The notes: generated by a model from the letters alone, not told the origin. A stretch of 64,000 nt of DNA from an uncultured Lachnospiraceae bacterium (GCA_910577115.1 CAJTMC010000002.1:100122-164121); one strand, 5' to 3'; positions 51,034 through 60,500 are shown, counted from the stretch's first letter. Numbers and translations: made by a program.

Positions 51034-51329
51034 CAGCTAAACAAACGTGTCAGAAGTCCTTCTCCCTTTTTGGCAAGCGTGTTTTTATCCGAATACGCAA
51101 ATGAATCTACCCTTCCGTCCACATCTGCCTCTCCCTTCTCAAGATTGAGACGGCTGACATGCAGCCCGTTTCCCTTGATTGCCAGCATTCCGTCTACGGT
51201 CTCCATCAAAATATTGTTTTCGTCAAATGCATGAACATCAATTACGCCTGTTATTTTACAGTCGCGGCGCTGCTCAAGGCTAAATCTGTGTTTTCCGACA
51301 TTGAAATTTTCCGAACCGGTATTGAGCAT
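51033..51329 (-). CDS. yabP: Sporulation protein YabP
   Basis: A 98-residue YabP-family protein: the ENNILMETVDGMLAIKGNGL and LNLEKGEADVDGRVDSFAYS stretches are typical. In Bacillus, yabP and yabQ are sigma-E dependent and needed for spore envelope building. Its stop overlaps the yabQ start. The ribosome site GAGGGG lies inside a long inverted repeat (51338-51378), so translation or transcription may be gated there. Confidence 0.9.
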   Translation of the reverse strand: MLNTGSENFNVGKHRFSLEQRRDCKITGVIDVHAFDENNILMETVDGMLAIKGNGLHVSRLNLEKGEADVDGRVDSFAYSDKNTLAKKGEGLLTRLFS

Positions 51330-51337
51330 AAAACAAG

Positions 51338-51378
51338 CACCCCTCTCCTCATATTTTAATATATGAGAAAAGGGGTGC
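51338..51378 (-). terminator. Terminator-like hairpin covering the yabP ribosome site
   Basis: 18-bp nearly perfect inverted repeat (GCACCCCTTTTCTCATAT / ATATGAGGAGAGGGGTGC, two mismatches) followed by TTGTTTT on the minus strand. It would end the hup-rqcP transcript, and its 3' arm includes the yabP Shine-Dalgarno. Confidence 0.75.
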
Positions 51379-51386
51379 CTGTATGA

Positions 51387-51626
51387 CTAGATATACTTAA
51401 AAAGCTCTTTGGCTTCATCCTTCTTTACAGTCTCCTGTACGTCGAGAATTTCTACCTTTACATCCTTATTTCCAAACTGAATTGTCAGGATATCGCCTAC
51501 CTTCACGTTGGCAGATGCTTTCGCAGGCTTATCGTTGATGAAAACCCTGCCCGCGTCACATGCCTCGTTCGCCACGGTACGGCGCTTAATCAGGCGCGAC
51601 ACCTTCAAATATTTATCTAACCGCAA
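51387..51626 (-). CDS. rqcP: S4-domain protein RqcP (YabO)
   Basis: A 79-residue S4 RNA-binding protein (MRLDKYLKVSRLIKRRTVANEA, then GRVFINDKPAK). In Bacillus, RqcP works with RqcH at the 50S subunit in ribosome quality control, adding Ala tails. The start is TTG directly after the hup stop (TAATTG), which fixes the N-terminus at the conserved MRLDK and shows tight coupling to hup. Position hup-rqcP-yabP is the conserved one. Confidence 0.9.
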   Translation of the reverse strand: MRLDKYLKVSRLIKRRTVANEACDAGRVFINDKPAKASANVKVGDILTIQFGNKDVKVEILDVQETVKKDEAKELFKYI

Positions 51627-51902
51627 TTATCTGTTTACCTCATCCTTTAATGCCTTGCCGGGCTTAAACTTCGGTGCTTTTGATGCAGCAATCTTCATTG
51701 TTGCGCCTGTCTGGGGATTTCTACCCTCTCTGGCTGCTCTCTCTGCTACTTCAAATGTACCAAATCCAACAAGCTGGATCTTCTCGCCCTTCTTTAATTC
51801 CTTTGTAACGACCTCAGTAAATGCTGTCAAAGCTTTCTCTGCATCTTTCTTTGTCATTTCTGCCTGTTCAGCAATTGCTGCTACTAATTCTGTTTTGTTC
51901 AT
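51627..51902 (-). CDS. hup: HU-family DNA-binding protein
   Basis: A 91-residue nucleoid protein: MNKTELVAAIAEQAEMTKKDAE, the VGFGTFEVAERAAREGRNPQTG beta-arm with the intercalating Pro, and the APKFKPGKALKDEVN end. It dimerises and bends DNA non-specifically. It has an AGGAGGAG ribosome site and a consensus promoter 110 bp upstream. First gene of the hup-rqcP unit. Confidence 0.95.
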   Translation of the reverse strand: MNKTELVAAIAEQAEMTKKDAEKALTAFTEVVTKELKKGEKIQLVGFGTFEVAERAAREGRNPQTGATMKIAASKAPKFKPGKALKDEVNR

Positions 51903-52009
51903 TGTTGAACTCCTCCTCTTGGTTTTTGTAAGATATGATAACCTTAAACGCCATAGTTAACGACTTTTGTCGTTTACTATTTTTTACGCGTATTACGCGC
52001 CTATATCTA

Positions 52010-52039
52010 TTTATAGGGGAAAAGTCTGCTTTTGTCAAG
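52010..52039 (-). promoter_or_regulatory. Promoter of hup
   Basis: Consensus TTGACA (52034-52039) and TATAAA (52010-52015) on the minus strand with an 18-bp spacer. Confidence 0.75.
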
Positions 52040-52088
52040 GAGAAATGCCCAATTTTTACCGCTTTTTTATAATATTTGACAATCTCCT

Positions 52089-53537
52089 CTACTCGTCAAT
52101 CTCAACCAGTTCCGTAAAGGAATAATTCACATCTTTTTTCTCGCTGTCAATCTGTAAAGTATAGCTTCTGGTCTGATATCCGGTCTTTCTGAGCGTTACC
52201 ACATAATTGCCTGCTGTCTTTGGAAAGCTCACTGGCGTCATTCCGATATAGCTGCCGTCGAGGTATGCCTCCACATCTTCCGGTGCATCAATGTATACCC
52301 TGTATTTTTCGTTTGCGGACACAACCTCTGTCGACCCCTCGCTGCTACTCTCCCCGCTCTCCTTCTCATTGTCATCGTCATCATCATCGTCGTCATCACC
52401 ATCATCGTTTTCCGGCGCATTTGACGCATATTTTTTGCCGACCGGCGTTTCTTCCTGCTCGTCCTCCTCTGATTTTTTATCCTGTTCGGATTCCGGCTCT
52501 TTGCTTTCCGGCTCGCTGCTCTTTTCAAGCTCCACATTGATGTTCGCCGATGGCTCCGCTACTTTTATGTACTGTGCCACTGTATCGTAGCCCTCCGCAA
52601 CAATGCGCATTGAGTGCAGCCCATATTCCAGCTCCACAGGTTTTGAGGTATCGACCTCGCGCCCGTCTATCGCCATTCTTGCCGTCGCGGGTGTCAGTGT
52701 AAAGATAATTTTTCCCGTTTGCACGACTGTAATCTCAACGCTGCCCAAATCCCATACCATTTCCTCATTTCGCGCAAAATTGATTTCCTGCATGGCGCTG
52801 CTGCCTTTATGGCTGACCATTGCGTTAAACGTCCCTTCCGGCACAACAAGGAGCATGTCCTCCTCAATTTTTTGAATAACCTTATCGCCCACATCGACCC
52901 AGCCGTTCACAAAGTAGTCCTCATTCTCAAGACGCAGATAGCCATGTCCCTTCTCTACGTTAATTCCATAAATCCTGTCCTGATACCCCCATACGCTGAT
53001 TACGTCCACCGCATTTAATTCCCAAGGCTCTGTCTCTCTGCCGTCCGAAACAACGACTACGTTGCTGCTCAAAAGATACGTATTCGCGCCAATTGTTATT
53101 TTACCGTCTCTCAAGTCAAGCTCATAATTGGACAAATTCGGAAGATTCAACGCATCCGCATGTTCTTTTACATAAGACAGCGACTTATCTGCTTTGTAAA
53201 AACGCACCGTTACCACGCTGCCCTCCTTGAGCTGCTGCATGGAAAGCGCTACATCATTTTTATCAAAAATCCTTGTTGTCCCGTTATAGTTTAATGTATA
53301 CCGTTTCGCAGTCGCAATATTCTGAAGCTGTATCGTGCCCTCCTCTATATTCTTTTTTACCACCACTGCCGCATCTTCCGAATCATAAATATTCGGTGTT
53401 CTGATGGCTGCATCATCTTTCGTTTCCTGCATTGTCTCACTGACGCTGCCTGCCGGCATGGCACAGCCGCCGATCGCAAGCATCAGGGCGGCAAGCGCTG
53501 CACCGTATCTCAATTTTGTTATTTTTTTATCAAGCAT
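52089..53537 (-). CDS. PEGA-domain lipoprotein
   Basis: A 482-residue lipoprotein: signal peptide with AIGGC, beta-rich N-terminal half, and two PEGA domains (about 270-335, MAIDGREV...GLHSMRIVAEGY; and about 415-475, VEAYLDGSYIGMTPVSF...GNYVVTLRKTGY). Between them lies a very acidic linker with nine consecutive Asp encoded by a GAT/GAC run (about 52375-52405). PEGA domains are surface beta-sandwich modules of structural or carbohydrate-binding type. It is extracellular. Start ATG at 53537, with GGAG 13 bp upstream and a good promoter. Confidence 0.75.
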   Translation of the reverse strand: MLDKKITKLRYGAALAALMLAIGGCAMPAGSVSETMQETKDDAAIRTPNIYDSEDAAVVVKKNIEEGTIQLQNIATAKRYTLNYNGTTRIFDKNDVALSMQQLKEGSVVTVRFYKADKSLSYVKEHADALNLPNLSNYELDLRDGKITIGANTYLLSSNVVVVSDGRETEPWELNAVDVISVWGYQDRIYGINVEKGHGYLRLENEDYFVNGWVDVGDKVIQKIEEDMLLVVPEGTFNAMVSHKGSSAMQEINFARNEEMVWDLGSVEITVVQTGKIIFTLTPATARMAIDGREVDTSKPVELEYGLHSMRIVAEGYDTVAQYIKVAEPSANINVELEKSSEPESKEPESEQDKKSEEDEQEETPVGKKYASNAPENDDGDDDDDDDDDNEKESGESSSEGSTEVVSANEKYRVYIDAPEDVEAYLDGSYIGMTPVSFPKTAGNYVVTLRKTGYQTRSYTLQIDSEKKDVNYSFTELVEIDE

Positions 53538-53584
53538 GTATGTTGCCGTACTCCTTTCCAGATTCTTTTAATCTTATGTAAACT

Positions 53585-53613
53585 ATTATAGTACGGCAAC
53601 CTTATTTAATCAA
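53585..53613 (-). promoter_or_regulatory. Promoter of the PEGA gene
   Basis: TTGATT (53608-53613), 17-bp spacer, TATAAT (53585-53590) on the minus strand, overlapping the stop codon of the upstream kinase-like gene. Confidence 0.6.
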
Positions 53614-54587
53614 TCAAAAAGTTTTTCAATCAGTTTTTCTTTCTGCCGCTCCTGATTAATCAGGCTTTCCAGTTTTTCATAGTTTCTGCCTGACACCCAT
53701 GACTTTCTCGAATTATAATAAAAGTTGATTATTTTCCAAAATTTTTCAGGATATGCCAAACGCAGACGCAGGGAACGCCACTCAATCGGTGTGAGTCTCC
53801 GCCTGCTTTGATACGCGTCAAGCATCTCCTCCGCCATTTTTATGGCCCAGTTATTTTTTTCCGATATTTTCCGGAAAAGAAGGTAAAAATCACGCGCCCC
53901 TGTATCACGCGCAAAATGCTCAAAGTTAATAAGCGCCGGATTTCCCTGTCCTTTTGGATAAATAACATTATGATACTGAAAATCGCCATGACAGTATAAT
54001 CCGTTGCTTTTGATATAGGCCTCATACTCCGCCTTCGACTCAAGCAATACTAAGGACGTGACTTCCTCCGCTTTCTTAAGGAAATAGTCATATTCCTTCA
54101 AAAGCCTGCGCTCAAACTCTGTCTTTGTGCTCAGCTTATTCAGATAATTTTTAACGCGACGGCACTCCTTCGTATGCTTTTCCATCTCGTCACCATAAAA
54201 AAATATCGGCATTTCATACGCTGCCTGCGTTTCTGTCATTTTTAAATGCAGCCTTGCCATTGTAACGAATGCCTTCTGAATATCGTCCTCACTTTTATAA
54301 CTGCATTCCCGTCCGTCAATCTGCTTTTTTAATATGTAGGTACTGTTATCTGCGTCTTTTACAGCCAAACCGCCATCTTTGTTTCTGACTAGAATGTCAG
54401 TTTTTATGCTGTCCGCTATCTTTTCCTGCAGCCCGTTTAAAAGCTCAAGTTTTTCCGATTTTCCCCTATATTCCTTTAACACGCACATCCCCTGATCCGT
54501 CTCGCAGATAATTGTTCCTCTGCCCTTAAATGTGCGCGACACAGTTATATCATACTGTTCTAATACACCTACTGCCCTGTCATTCAC
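53610..54587 (-). CDS. CotS-family kinase-like protein
   Basis: A 325-residue protein of the CotS/aminoglycoside-phosphotransferase fold found in spore coats. The catalytic loop reads YCHGDFQYHNVI (HGDxxxxN). The metal-binding Asp that should follow is Asn: ALINFEHF, AAC at 53925-53927. That makes a pseudokinase possible. CotS-type proteins phosphorylate or modify coat components in Bacillus, so a sporulation role is plausible. The start is GTG at 54587 with GGAGGGGG upstream; the nearby ATG is out of frame. Two GAACATGTTC palindromes lie in its upstream region. Confidence 0.75.
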   Translation of the reverse strand: MNDRAVGVLEQYDITVSRTFKGRGTIICETDQGMCVLKEYRGKSEKLELLNGLQEKIADSIKTDILVRNKDGGLAVKDADNSTYILKKQIDGRECSYKSEDDIQKAFVTMARLHLKMTETQAAYEMPIFFYGDEMEKHTKECRRVKNYLNKLSTKTEFERRLLKEYDYFLKKAEEVTSLVLLESKAEYEAYIKSNGLYCHGDFQYHNVIYPKGQGNPALINFEHFARDTGARDFYLLFRKISEKNNWAIKMAEEMLDAYQSRRRLTPIEWRSLRLRLAYPEKFWKIINFYYNSRKSWVSGRNYEKLESLINQERQKEKLIEKLFD

Positions 54588-54634
54588 TAAAAAATCCCCC
54601 TCCGCTTTTATAGAACTTTGGAACCGTAGTTACT

Positions 54635-54677
54635 GTTCACTCTGTTTGAACATGTTCAAATAATGTGAACATGTTCA
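54635..54677 (-). promoter_or_regulatory. Tandem palindromic operators (GAACATGTTC)
   Basis: Perfect 16-bp palindrome TTTGAACATGTTCAAA (54645-54660) and a second TGAACATGTTCA (54666-54677), centres 19 bp apart; a third half-site GTTCAC at 54635 keeps the 19-bp step. They lie about 60-90 bp upstream of the CotS-like start. The spacing GAAC-AT-GTTC differs from the LexA box (GAAC-N4-GTTC). Confidence 0.7.
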
Positions 54678-54729
54678 AACAAGAACAATAACGAAACTGT
54701 ATTCTATAAATATGTGGAAACAGGGGGAT

Positions 54730-56094
54730 TTATTCCTTCTGTTTGTTGATTGCTGACGTATTTTCGCCGGAAAGCAGCTTTGCTCTCTCAAGCAGATATT
54801 CCTGTGTATTGCGCGAGGGGTCTTCTATCACTTCTGCCAAAAGGTTTGACAAAATTTCGCCAATCTGTTTTCCCTGCGGCACGCCTGACGCAATCAGGTC
54901 GTCTCCGGATATTGCAAGGCTTTTAAGCGAGACGCATTGCCGTTTATCAAGAATTTCCTGATAAAGTGCCCCAACTGCGTCAAGTCCTTCAATCTTCTCC
55001 TCACGCATATACAAGCTCTGCGCAAGGCAGTCCGCCCGCTTTAACGCAAGCACTCCGCAAAAGTATTCCTCACCGATTTTTCCCATGCTGCGGCGCACTG
55101 CCTTTGCCTTCGGGTCAATCTGGTCATCGTGGTGTCGGATATATATTCTCACCCTCATAATGGTGTCATTGTCAAATTTAAGGCGTTTTAGGATTCTAAC
55201 CGCCATCTCCTCGCCAATTTCGACATGCCCATGAAAATGGTCTATCCCGTCCTCATCTGTCGTTTTGCTGGCAGGCTTTCCAATGTCATGCAGCAGTGCG
55301 GCGATGCGAAGGCATCGGTCCGCCCTGACGTTCAGAAGACAGTGCATCAGGTGTTCTCCCACTGTATACATGTGGTGCGGATTATGCTGCGTTGTTTCAA
55401 ACGCCGTATCCAGCTCGGGCAGTACTACCGCCGTAATACCCAAATCATACGCTTTTCGAATATAGTCGGGATTTGGCGACAACAGCAGCTTGACAAGCTC
55501 TACCTGAATCCGCTCTGCACTGATATTGATAAGATTTGGCGCAAGCGCTGCAATAGCGCGCTCTGTGTCTGCATCTATCGAAAAACCAAGCTGTGCCGAA
55601 AACCGCACCGCGCGCATCATACGAAGTGCATCTTCCGTAAAACGTTCTTCCGCGTTTCCCACGCAGCGGATTATTTTATTTTCCAAGTCGGCAATTCCGC
55701 CAAACACATCAACAAGACCGGTCTTATCATTGTACGCCATTGCATTGATTGTAAAATCGCGGCGTTTTAAATCCTCAACAAGGTTTTTTGTAAAAACAAC
55801 TTCTTTTGGGTGGCGGCTATCCTCATACTCTCCGTCGATGCGATATGTCGTGACCTCAAAGCTCTCATGTTCCAGCATTACCGTCACTGTGCCATGTTGA
55901 ATACCCGTATCAATCGTACGCCCGAAAACCGCCTTTGTCTGCGCAGGCGACGCCGATGTTGTGATATCCCAGTCATCAGGCTCTCTGCCAAGAAAGGAAT
56001 CTCTCACACAGCCGCCGACAGCATACGCCTCGTAGCCTGCTGCCTCCAGTTTTGTTATAATCTGTTTTACTTTTTCAGGTAGTTTGATCTGCAT
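54730..56094 (-). CDS. cca: CCA tRNA nucleotidyltransferase
   Basis: A 454-residue class II tRNA nucleotidyltransferase. The N-terminal nucleotidyltransferase site reads VGGCVRD with DDWDIT (catalytic Asp pair), then RRDFTINAMAY and the RNA-head ERFTEDALRMMRAVRF. An HD domain follows (LLHDIGKP). It adds or repairs the 3' CCA of tRNA, fitting this window's tRNA-Tyr, which lacks an encoded CCA. ATG at 56094 has GAGGAT upstream; the longer frame to 56178 runs into the promoter. A poly(A) polymerase role cannot be excluded by sequence alone. Confidence 0.9.
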   Translation of the reverse strand: MQIKLPEKVKQIITKLEAAGYEAYAVGGCVRDSFLGREPDDWDITTSASPAQTKAVFGRTIDTGIQHGTVTVMLEHESFEVTTYRIDGEYEDSRHPKEVVFTKNLVEDLKRRDFTINAMAYNDKTGLVDVFGGIADLENKIIRCVGNAEERFTEDALRMMRAVRFSAQLGFSIDADTERAIAALAPNLINISAERIQVELVKLLLSPNPDYIRKAYDLGITAVVLPELDTAFETTQHNPHHMYTVGEHLMHCLLNVRADRCLRIAALLHDIGKPASKTTDEDGIDHFHGHVEIGEEMAVRILKRLKFDNDTIMRVRIYIRHHDDQIDPKAKAVRRSMGKIGEEYFCGVLALKRADCLAQSLYMREEKIEGLDAVGALYQEILDKRQCVSLKSLAISGDDLIASGVPQGKQIGEILSNLLAEVIEDPSRNTQEYLLERAKLLSGENTSAINKQKE

Positions 56095-56149
56095 TTTTAT
56101 CCTCTTTTCTTTGCTACCTTTCCGCAGTACAAATAGCTTTCGCGTATAT

Positions 56150-56178
56150 AGTATACACGAAAACCGCTGATAATTCAA
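56150..56178 (-). promoter_or_regulatory. Promoter of cca
   Basis: TTGAAT (56173-56178), 17-bp spacer, TATACT (56150-56155) on the minus strand, overlapping the ackA terminator. Confidence 0.65.
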
Positions 56179-56190
56179 TCAGCGGTTTTT
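56160..56190 (-). terminator. Terminator of ackA
   Basis: AAAACCGCTGAT / ATCAGCGGTTTT, 12-bp perfect stem with 6-nt loop; T run on the minus strand is short (TTTTC). Confidence 0.8.
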
Positions 56191-56223
56191 ATATCTCTAC
56201 TATATTATAAAATCGCTTGACGC

Positions 56224-57417
56224 TTATTTCACAAGCGCAAGTGTCTGACGCGCAATGGAAAGCTCCTCATTCGTCGGTACGCACAAAAGGGCTACCTTGC
56301 TGCCATCCTTAGAAATAATCGTATCCTCGCCTCTTACGTTGTTCTTATCGAGGTCAATTTCCGTTCCAAGGTATCCTAAATACTTTGCAATTTCAACACG
56401 TCCTGAAATATTATTCTCGCCAACACCTGCCGTAAATGCAATCGCATCAACACCATTCATTGCTGCCGTATAAGCGCCGATATACTTTGCCACTCTATAA
56501 TAGAAAGCGTCCAATGTTACTGCTGCCAGCTTGTTTCCGTCCTTTGCTGCTGCTTCAATATCTCTAAAATCGGAAGAAACCTTTGACAGACCAAGCACGC
56601 CGGACTTTTTATTGAGTACATTGTTCATCTCAGCCGGTGTGAGATTTTCCTTCTGGCAGATAAAGTCACAGATTGCAGGGTCAATATCACCGGAACGTGT
56701 ACCCATGATAACGCCCTCCAGCGGTGTCAACCCCATTGATGTATCCACGCACTTTCCATGATCAACCGCCGATACGGAACCGCCGTTTCCTAAATGACAT
56801 ACAATAATCTTTAAATCCTCTCTCTTCTTGCCAAGAATTTCTGCTGTTCTCGCTGATACATAATCATGGCTTGTACCATGAAAACCATAACGGCGAACCT
56901 TATACTTCTCATAATACTCATAAGGAAGCCCGTAAAGATATGCCTTCTCCGGCATGGTCTGATGGAATGCCGTATCAAATACTGCTACCATCGGCACATT
57001 CGGCATAATCTCTTTGCAGGAGTTGATACCGATTAAATTTGCAGGGTTATGGAGCGGCGCAAGGTCATTACACTCCTCAATTGCCTTCAGAACCTCATCA
57101 TTTATGATAACAGATGTGGCGAACTTCTCACCACCATGTACAACGCGGTGTCCAACTGCGTTAATCTCTTCAAGCGACTTGATCACGCCATGCTCTGCGT
57201 TTGTCAGCGCGTCAATTACAAGTTTTACTGCGACTGTATGGTTTGGCATCGGTGTCTCAATCTTAACCTTATCCTTTCCGGCAGGCGTATGTGTGAGCAC
57301 GCTTCCGTCAATTCCGATACGCTCGCAGAGTCCCTTTGCAAGAACAGCCTCGCTGTCGCTGTTGATTAGCTGATATTTGAGTGATGAACTTCCACAGTTA
57401 ATTACTAAAATATTCAT
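56224..57417 (-). CDS. ackA: Acetate kinase
   Basis: A 397-residue acetate kinase making ATP and acetate from acetyl phosphate. The ASKHA phosphate-1 motif reads NCGSSSLKYQL (6-16), the active-site arginine lies in VGHRVVHGGE, and HLGNGGSV and GTRSGDIDP are the adenosine and phosphate-2 motifs. Length is normal. ATG at 57417 follows GGAGGG; an upstream TTG is not needed. A phosphotransacetylase gene is not adjacent. A sequence matching the CcpA cre consensus lies 64 bp upstream, and Bacillus ackA is a known CcpA-activated gene. Confidence 0.95.
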   Translation of the reverse strand: MNILVINCGSSSLKYQLINSDSEAVLAKGLCERIGIDGSVLTHTPAGKDKVKIETPMPNHTVAVKLVIDALTNAEHGVIKSLEEINAVGHRVVHGGEKFATSVIINDEVLKAIEECNDLAPLHNPANLIGINSCKEIMPNVPMVAVFDTAFHQTMPEKAYLYGLPYEYYEKYKVRRYGFHGTSHDYVSARTAEILGKKREDLKIIVCHLGNGGSVSAVDHGKCVDTSMGLTPLEGVIMGTRSGDIDPAICDFICQKENLTPAEMNNVLNKKSGVLGLSKVSSDFRDIEAAAKDGNKLAAVTLDAFYYRVAKYIGAYTAAMNGVDAIAFTAGVGENNISGRVEIAKYLGYLGTEIDLDKNNVRGEDTIISKDGSKVALLCVPTNEELSIARQTLALVK

Positions 57418-57456
57418 TTTTTTACCCTCCAATATAGTTGCTTTTTTGATATCTTT

Positions 57457-57462
57457 AGTTTA
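57457..57462 (-). promoter_or_regulatory. Putative ackA -10 element
   Basis: TAAACT on the minus strand, about 40 bp before the ATG. The -35 region (around 57480-57485) falls in the cre-like site and is poor, which is compatible with an activator-dependent or cre-blocked promoter. Confidence 0.35.
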
Positions 57463-57480
57463 CTACGAAATTGTTAAAAA

Positions 57481-57494
57481 TGAAAGCGCTTACA
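57481..57494 (-). promoter_or_regulatory. CcpA catabolite-responsive element (cre)
   Basis: TGTAAGCGCTTTCA on the minus strand matches the cre consensus TGNAANCGNWNNCA in full. It sits 64-77 bp upstream of the ackA start codon. Confidence 0.8.
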
Positions 57495-57532
57495 TAGAAG
57501 TTTTTTGTTTTTTATAGGATTTTTTAGATGCT

Positions 57533-57564
57533 GAAAGGCACAGACAAAATTGTCTGTGCCTTTC
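57533..57564 (-). terminator. Terminator hairpin of the PL9 gene
   Basis: Perfect inverted repeat GAAAGGCACAGACAA/TTGTCTGTGCCTTTC (15 bp, 2-nt centre). There is no clear T run after the stem on either strand, but its place right after the giant gene's stop suggests termination or mRNA 3' protection. Confidence 0.6.
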
Positions 57565-57599
57565 GATTTGCAGTTGAAAGCAATTGAATCTAATCCTGA

Positions 57600-60500
57600 T
57601 TAGTTCACCTGCTCCCACCATACTCCGTCAGAGATGTCCTTAGGTCCAATGTAGAACTTAACAACCTTTGTACCTGCAAACTTACTATTCGCAGCAGCCT
57701 TAATGGTTACTGTTGCTCCACCCTTTACGTTATTTCTCTTATAGCTGTCAGAGCCATCCGCATATTTCAGGATTTCAAAATCCCTGCCATATCTCAGAGT
57801 CTCACCATTAATCGTAACTGTAAGCGTATAATAATATTTCTCTTCGTCCGGAATGTTGTAATTATTAAGCTTAGCACCGTCTATCGGCTGATACAGTCTG
57901 ATATCCTGACCTGTATACTTAAAGTGCGTCTTACCTCCCTCAAAGTACTTATCCGTAGCATAGTTAACCTGTACTTTCGCATTCTTCAATAAATTCTTTG
58001 AATAAGCCACACGATACTCACCTGATATCTCGCCTGTGTACTGGCACTTATCGCCACCCTTTGCCTTTACAGTGACTTTAACTGTCATTATGTCATCTTC
58101 GCTGCTGATTGTTGCTGTCTTACCATCCGCACTGATTGAAGATCCGGCAGAACCACTTATTTTCTCATATTTGATTGTTGCCTTATCATAATCTGAGCCG
58201 CTGGATAATGTCTTTCCATTTGAGTCTTTGAGAACAACCTTAGGAGTTCCTTTACCTATAAAGCCGTCACCTGATCTGCCGGAAATACCAACATCATCAA
58301 TCGTCATGGTAATCGGATTCTCACTATCAGAAAGATCCTTTGCCGTAATTGTAAACGGTTTTACAAGTGTTCCTCTCAACGCGCCTTTACCCTTGATAAC
58401 AATTTCAGGACCATTATGTCTTGTTGACCATGTATTATTTCTATAAGTTATTGTATAATCCTTACCCTGTATCATCTTGTTTCCATTAATTGTCAATACA
58501 ACACTTGGTTTGTTAGCGCCCTTTACTGCCTTCACTACCAAAGAATCTTTATATGCACCGTTTGCATTTCTTGCAAAGGTACCAGAAATAGCATTGTAGT
58601 GATCCGCATCCTCGATGCTCAAGTCATACGGCGTAATCTTAAAGGTTCTTCTAATCGTTCCCTTAAAGTTGTTCTTACCCTTAAATATTACGTTGGCAGC
58701 TCCTGCTCTGTTGTTATTGCTGTACGTCAGAGTAAAGTCTTCACCTCTCACTAATGCCTTCCACTCACCGTCAACTTTTTGTGCAAGCCCAAGACCGCTA
58801 ATTTCAACTGCTTTGCCTAAATATGGTACGGCATCACACAGCTCCTTACCACTGACACCATTTGCCGGATTACCGCCAGTATAAACCTGAAGCATTCCAT
58901 CTGATATCAATGAGTTGAAATCCGGAGCAATAATGCTGAACTTCGCTTCCTTCGTTCCATAATACTTCGGAGCAATACCTGTAATAATAACAGTTGCTAC
59001 ACCAACCTCAATATTATTTACATAGCTCAATTCATAGTCTGTACCCTCTACAAGCGGTGTTCCATTCTTATCAGATACGATAAGATCCGGACTGCTGCCT
59101 ATTGTTGTCAATGTTACCGGTATCGGATCGCCCGTGTTGTTATAACCTGTATAACCTCTGCGTGTCTGTCTTGCAATCTTGTTTACCTTGAATGAGCTTG
59201 CAAGCATATTCTTATTGTCTGCACTGATAACATAAACATTTGCTGTTCTTGTTCCGGTATAGTTATTATGACCAGTAAACTCTATTGTGTACTTCCCGGC
59301 TGCCGTAACTCTATTGTCCTCAAGTGCCTTGCCTGCTTCATCAAAGATCTCATATGAATAGTCTTTATTCTTTGAGCTTGAAAGTTTCTTACCATTAAAT
59401 GTAAGCACCGGTGTAATCCTCTGTGCGGAAGACTTCTCTACAAGCGCAATATCCTTTGCTGCAACACGATTCAGTGCATCACCTCCAATATCTACTGGTG
59501 TAATGTCGAAGTTCACTGCGATAGCACCGTTAATTGTTGTATTGCTAGGATTATTTTCTGCAATTGCAGCTCCTGCATAGTTTCCTTTACCTTTAATGAT
59601 AATTGTAGGAACCTTTCCTTTTGCGTATGCTTCTGCATAAGCCGGATTTGTTTCTTTCTCAGCGTTCACATAAGCATTTACATTGTTACGATAAGAAATG
59701 GTATAATTCTTACCTTCTTTCAGGAGTGTTGTGCCATCATACAAATGGATTGTCGGCTTTACAGCCTTACCTGTGTAACCACAAAGCGATGTATCAATCG
59801 TACCGATCCATAAGCCTAATGTTGTTCCTGACTCTACTGTCGGCATCATCGGAACGTCTTCAGGCAGTACGCCGCCGATTCCCTCGTCTGCTGCATCACC
59901 CTTATTAATCTCACCGTTTGTCTCGTCAGCTGGCGGTATCTCCTCTTTGATAAGTTCATCTTCCTCAGGCTGTGTAACCGCATCACCAACTGCGCCACCT
60001 TCTATCGGAGCAATACCTGTCAGTGTGAGGAAACCATGCATATTGAGCGTTCCGTCTGCATATCTGAGACCGCCTAATGTTGTCTTTCCGTTTTCAGTAA
60101 TTTTTGAGTTTGCCTGGAATTCATCAAAGTCGATTGATTCAAACCAAGTTTTCTTTACGAAAGAGCCTGTCGTAATAGAAGCACCCTTTTCGTCTCTTGT
60201 GTAAGATCTGTTTGCTGCAGGATCCCAGTAATAGCTTGAGCCATTATAAATCTGATCCATCTTCTGGGCATTGTCCGGCTTCCTAGATGCCAGCGTCATC
60301 TGATCTCCTACTGTCAGGAAATCCGTCCTAAAGGAAATCAGCCCGTTTGACACGTAATCTGTGTCTGCAGCCACATTTGTGTAGTACGCTACATTGTAGC
60401 TCTCATTGTTAAAGGATACCGAATTAATTGCCTGAATATTCGGGCAGCTGTTTGAGTCAATACCTTTTGCCTTATTGTAGAAAGCTGCACAGTTCTGTAC

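Noticed and set aside
52220..52590. Overlapping Ser- or His-rich frames
   Set aside because: They are other-frame readings of the Asp/Glu/Lys linker of the PEGA lipoprotein.
54645..54677. LexA (SOS) boxes
   Set aside because: LexA sites in Firmicutes have GAAC-N4-GTTC; here only two bases separate the half-sites.
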